Below are positions 63,346-64,000 of a stretch of 64,000 nucleotides of DNA, piece after piece (the stretch's first letter is position 1; each line of letters starts with the position of its first letter). Source of the DNA: UBA9926 sp023261215 (lineage in GTDB: Bacteria; Pseudomonadota; Gammaproteobacteria; Pseudomonadales; Azotimanducaceae); NCBI GenBank assembly GCA_038136035.1, contig JAYPYV010000011.1, positions 12,645-76,644 of the forward strand, given 5' to 3'. The translations under genes were made by a program, and so were the position numbers. Under the pieces are notes generated by a model that did no database searches, had not been told where the DNA came from, and was given only the letters and a program-made list of their open reading frames with translations.

Positions 63346-63617
63346 CGGCCAGAAAAGCGGGAAGACCACCGTGTGATGGCGAGAACCTCCCTCGTGATAG
63401 GTCATCGTGTAAACCGATACCCTTGTCTGAGTCTTGGGGTGGCCGTCACTCAAAGATGTCGGGCCGTGTCACAAACCCAAAGCCCTGATGCCATCGGTTG
63501 AATGCCGAGGGGGGAATTCAGCGTGTTGATGCGGGATTTTGATTCGGGCTCAAATGCTAACCCTCTCTCAATAGAACGAGCTGAGGCCTCGGTCTTTCGG
63601 CCGCAGGTGGCTCAGTC

Positions 63618-64000
63618 TCAAAGCATGAACGACGACAACGAGAGCTGACCCTTGTCATCCGCTGAAATCTGCCAACCCTGATCATGCCAGTCACCGAGCA
63701 CGAGCCGACGATAAGCTTGATCAGGACCCTGGCGTTGATGATCAAATGGGCGATGGGTGTGACCATGAATGAGGGTGGTCACTTCATGGGCCTTCATGGT
63801 GTCAAAGACTGCCTCCGGGGTGACGTCCATGATGAACAGATCCGTGTTGGCTTTATGCGCGGTACTTTTCTCTCGAGCGCCTGAGGCAATGACGAGACGT
63901 GCTTCAATAGGCTGAGCCAACAGCTGCGCTTGGAACGCAGGGTTACGTAATTGTTCGCGGACGGCCATATAGGGTTCGTCCCGGGTGCACAGACTATCGC
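63618..64000 (-). CDS. lpxH: UDP-2,3-diacylglucosamine diphosphatase (C-terminal part, cut by window edge)
   Basis: The open frame runs through the right edge and gives the C-terminal 126 residues of LpxH: DSLCTRDEPYMAVREQLRNP, IMDVTPEAVFDTMK, LIHGHTHRPFDH and RLVLGDWHDQGW. HGHTH contributes metal ligands of the calcineurin-like site; the N-terminal motifs are outside the window. LpxH removes UMP in lipid A synthesis, confirming a Gram-negative outer membrane with LPS. An ATG at 63968 lies inside the protein and is not the real start. Confidence 0.92.
   Translation of the reverse strand, partial: DSLCTRDEPYMAVREQLRNPAFQAQLLAQPIEARLVIASGAREKSTAHKANTDLFIMDVTPEAVFDTMKAHEVTTLIHGHTHRPFDHQRQGPDQAYRRLVLGDWHDQGWQISADDKGQLSLSSFML

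Noticed and set aside
1..64000. Prophage, integrative element or anti-phage defence island
   Set aside because: No integrase, transposase, att-like repeats, restriction or known defence gene, and gene order is core-like throughout.

Overview
The window is chromosomal DNA from a gammaproteobacterium, probably a free-living aquatic member near Pseudomonadales/Oceanospirillales. This rests on gene order: gltA divergent from sdhCDAB-sucAB-lpdA-sucCD, and asd-fimV-truA-trpF-(trpBA)-folC-dedD-cvpA-purF, both typical of Pseudomonas-like genomes. Supporting single genes are acnB, miaE, lpxH, sixA, a TgpA-type transglutaminase and a DUF4892 protein. The DNA is moderately GC-rich with no compositional break visible by eye. 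I saw no prophage, transposase, CRISPR array, rRNA or tRNA. One assembly gap of exactly 100 N (48318-48417) joins two contigs inside fimV/truA.

Layout. 1-9.5 kb holds catabolic and accessory genes: an M20 amidohydrolase cut by the window edge, a ChaC-like cyclotransferase, a Gfo/Idh/MocA oxidoreductase, a metallophosphoesterase, a DUF5916 outer-membrane protein, an alpha/beta hydrolase, a crotonase-fold enzyme, a YjbQ protein and a coniferyl-aldehyde-type dehydrogenase. 9.8-15.2 kb holds a GNAT gene and a leuC-leuD-cimA-galT operon; CimA with LeuCD points to the citramalate (threonine-independent) route to isoleucine. 15.5-18.2 kb is a translationally coupled trio of a luciferase-like (F420-type) oxidoreductase, MtnA and a class II aldolase, which reads as a variant methylthioribose salvage module and is the best candidate here for an undescribed system. 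18.6-21.5 kb holds a DUF3014 membrane protein, a class III CoA-transferase and a crotonase homologue lacking both canonical catalytic glutamates. 21.5-24.9 kb is an orphan type I secretion ABC/HlyD pair. 25-26.5 kb holds a cyclophilin and a D-2-hydroxyacid dehydrogenase.

26.9-40.6 kb is a nearly complete TCA cycle block (citrate synthase, succinate dehydrogenase, 2-oxoglutarate dehydrogenase with its E3, succinyl-CoA synthetase), closed by a strong intrinsic terminator. Its intergenic spaces are unusually large and carry dyads and a tandem repeat. htpG follows behind a good sigma-32-type promoter. 42.7-55.5 kb holds sixA, a DUF4892 gene, folE, aroC, asd, fimV, truA, trpFBA, folC, a dedD-like SPOR gene, cvpA and purF; accD, normally next to folC, is absent at that position. 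55.5-59.4 kb is a MoxR-DUF58-TgpA operon. 59.4-64 kb holds a GNAT gene, acnB, miaE and the 3' part of lpxH.

Most of the window is core metabolism: central carbon flux, branched-chain and aromatic amino acids, folate and purine synthesis, with housekeeping and envelope genes between. The parts worth a second look are the MtnA module, the TrpA Asp60-to-Glu substitution, the altered crotonase, the missing accD and the structured non-coding spaces of the TCA block.
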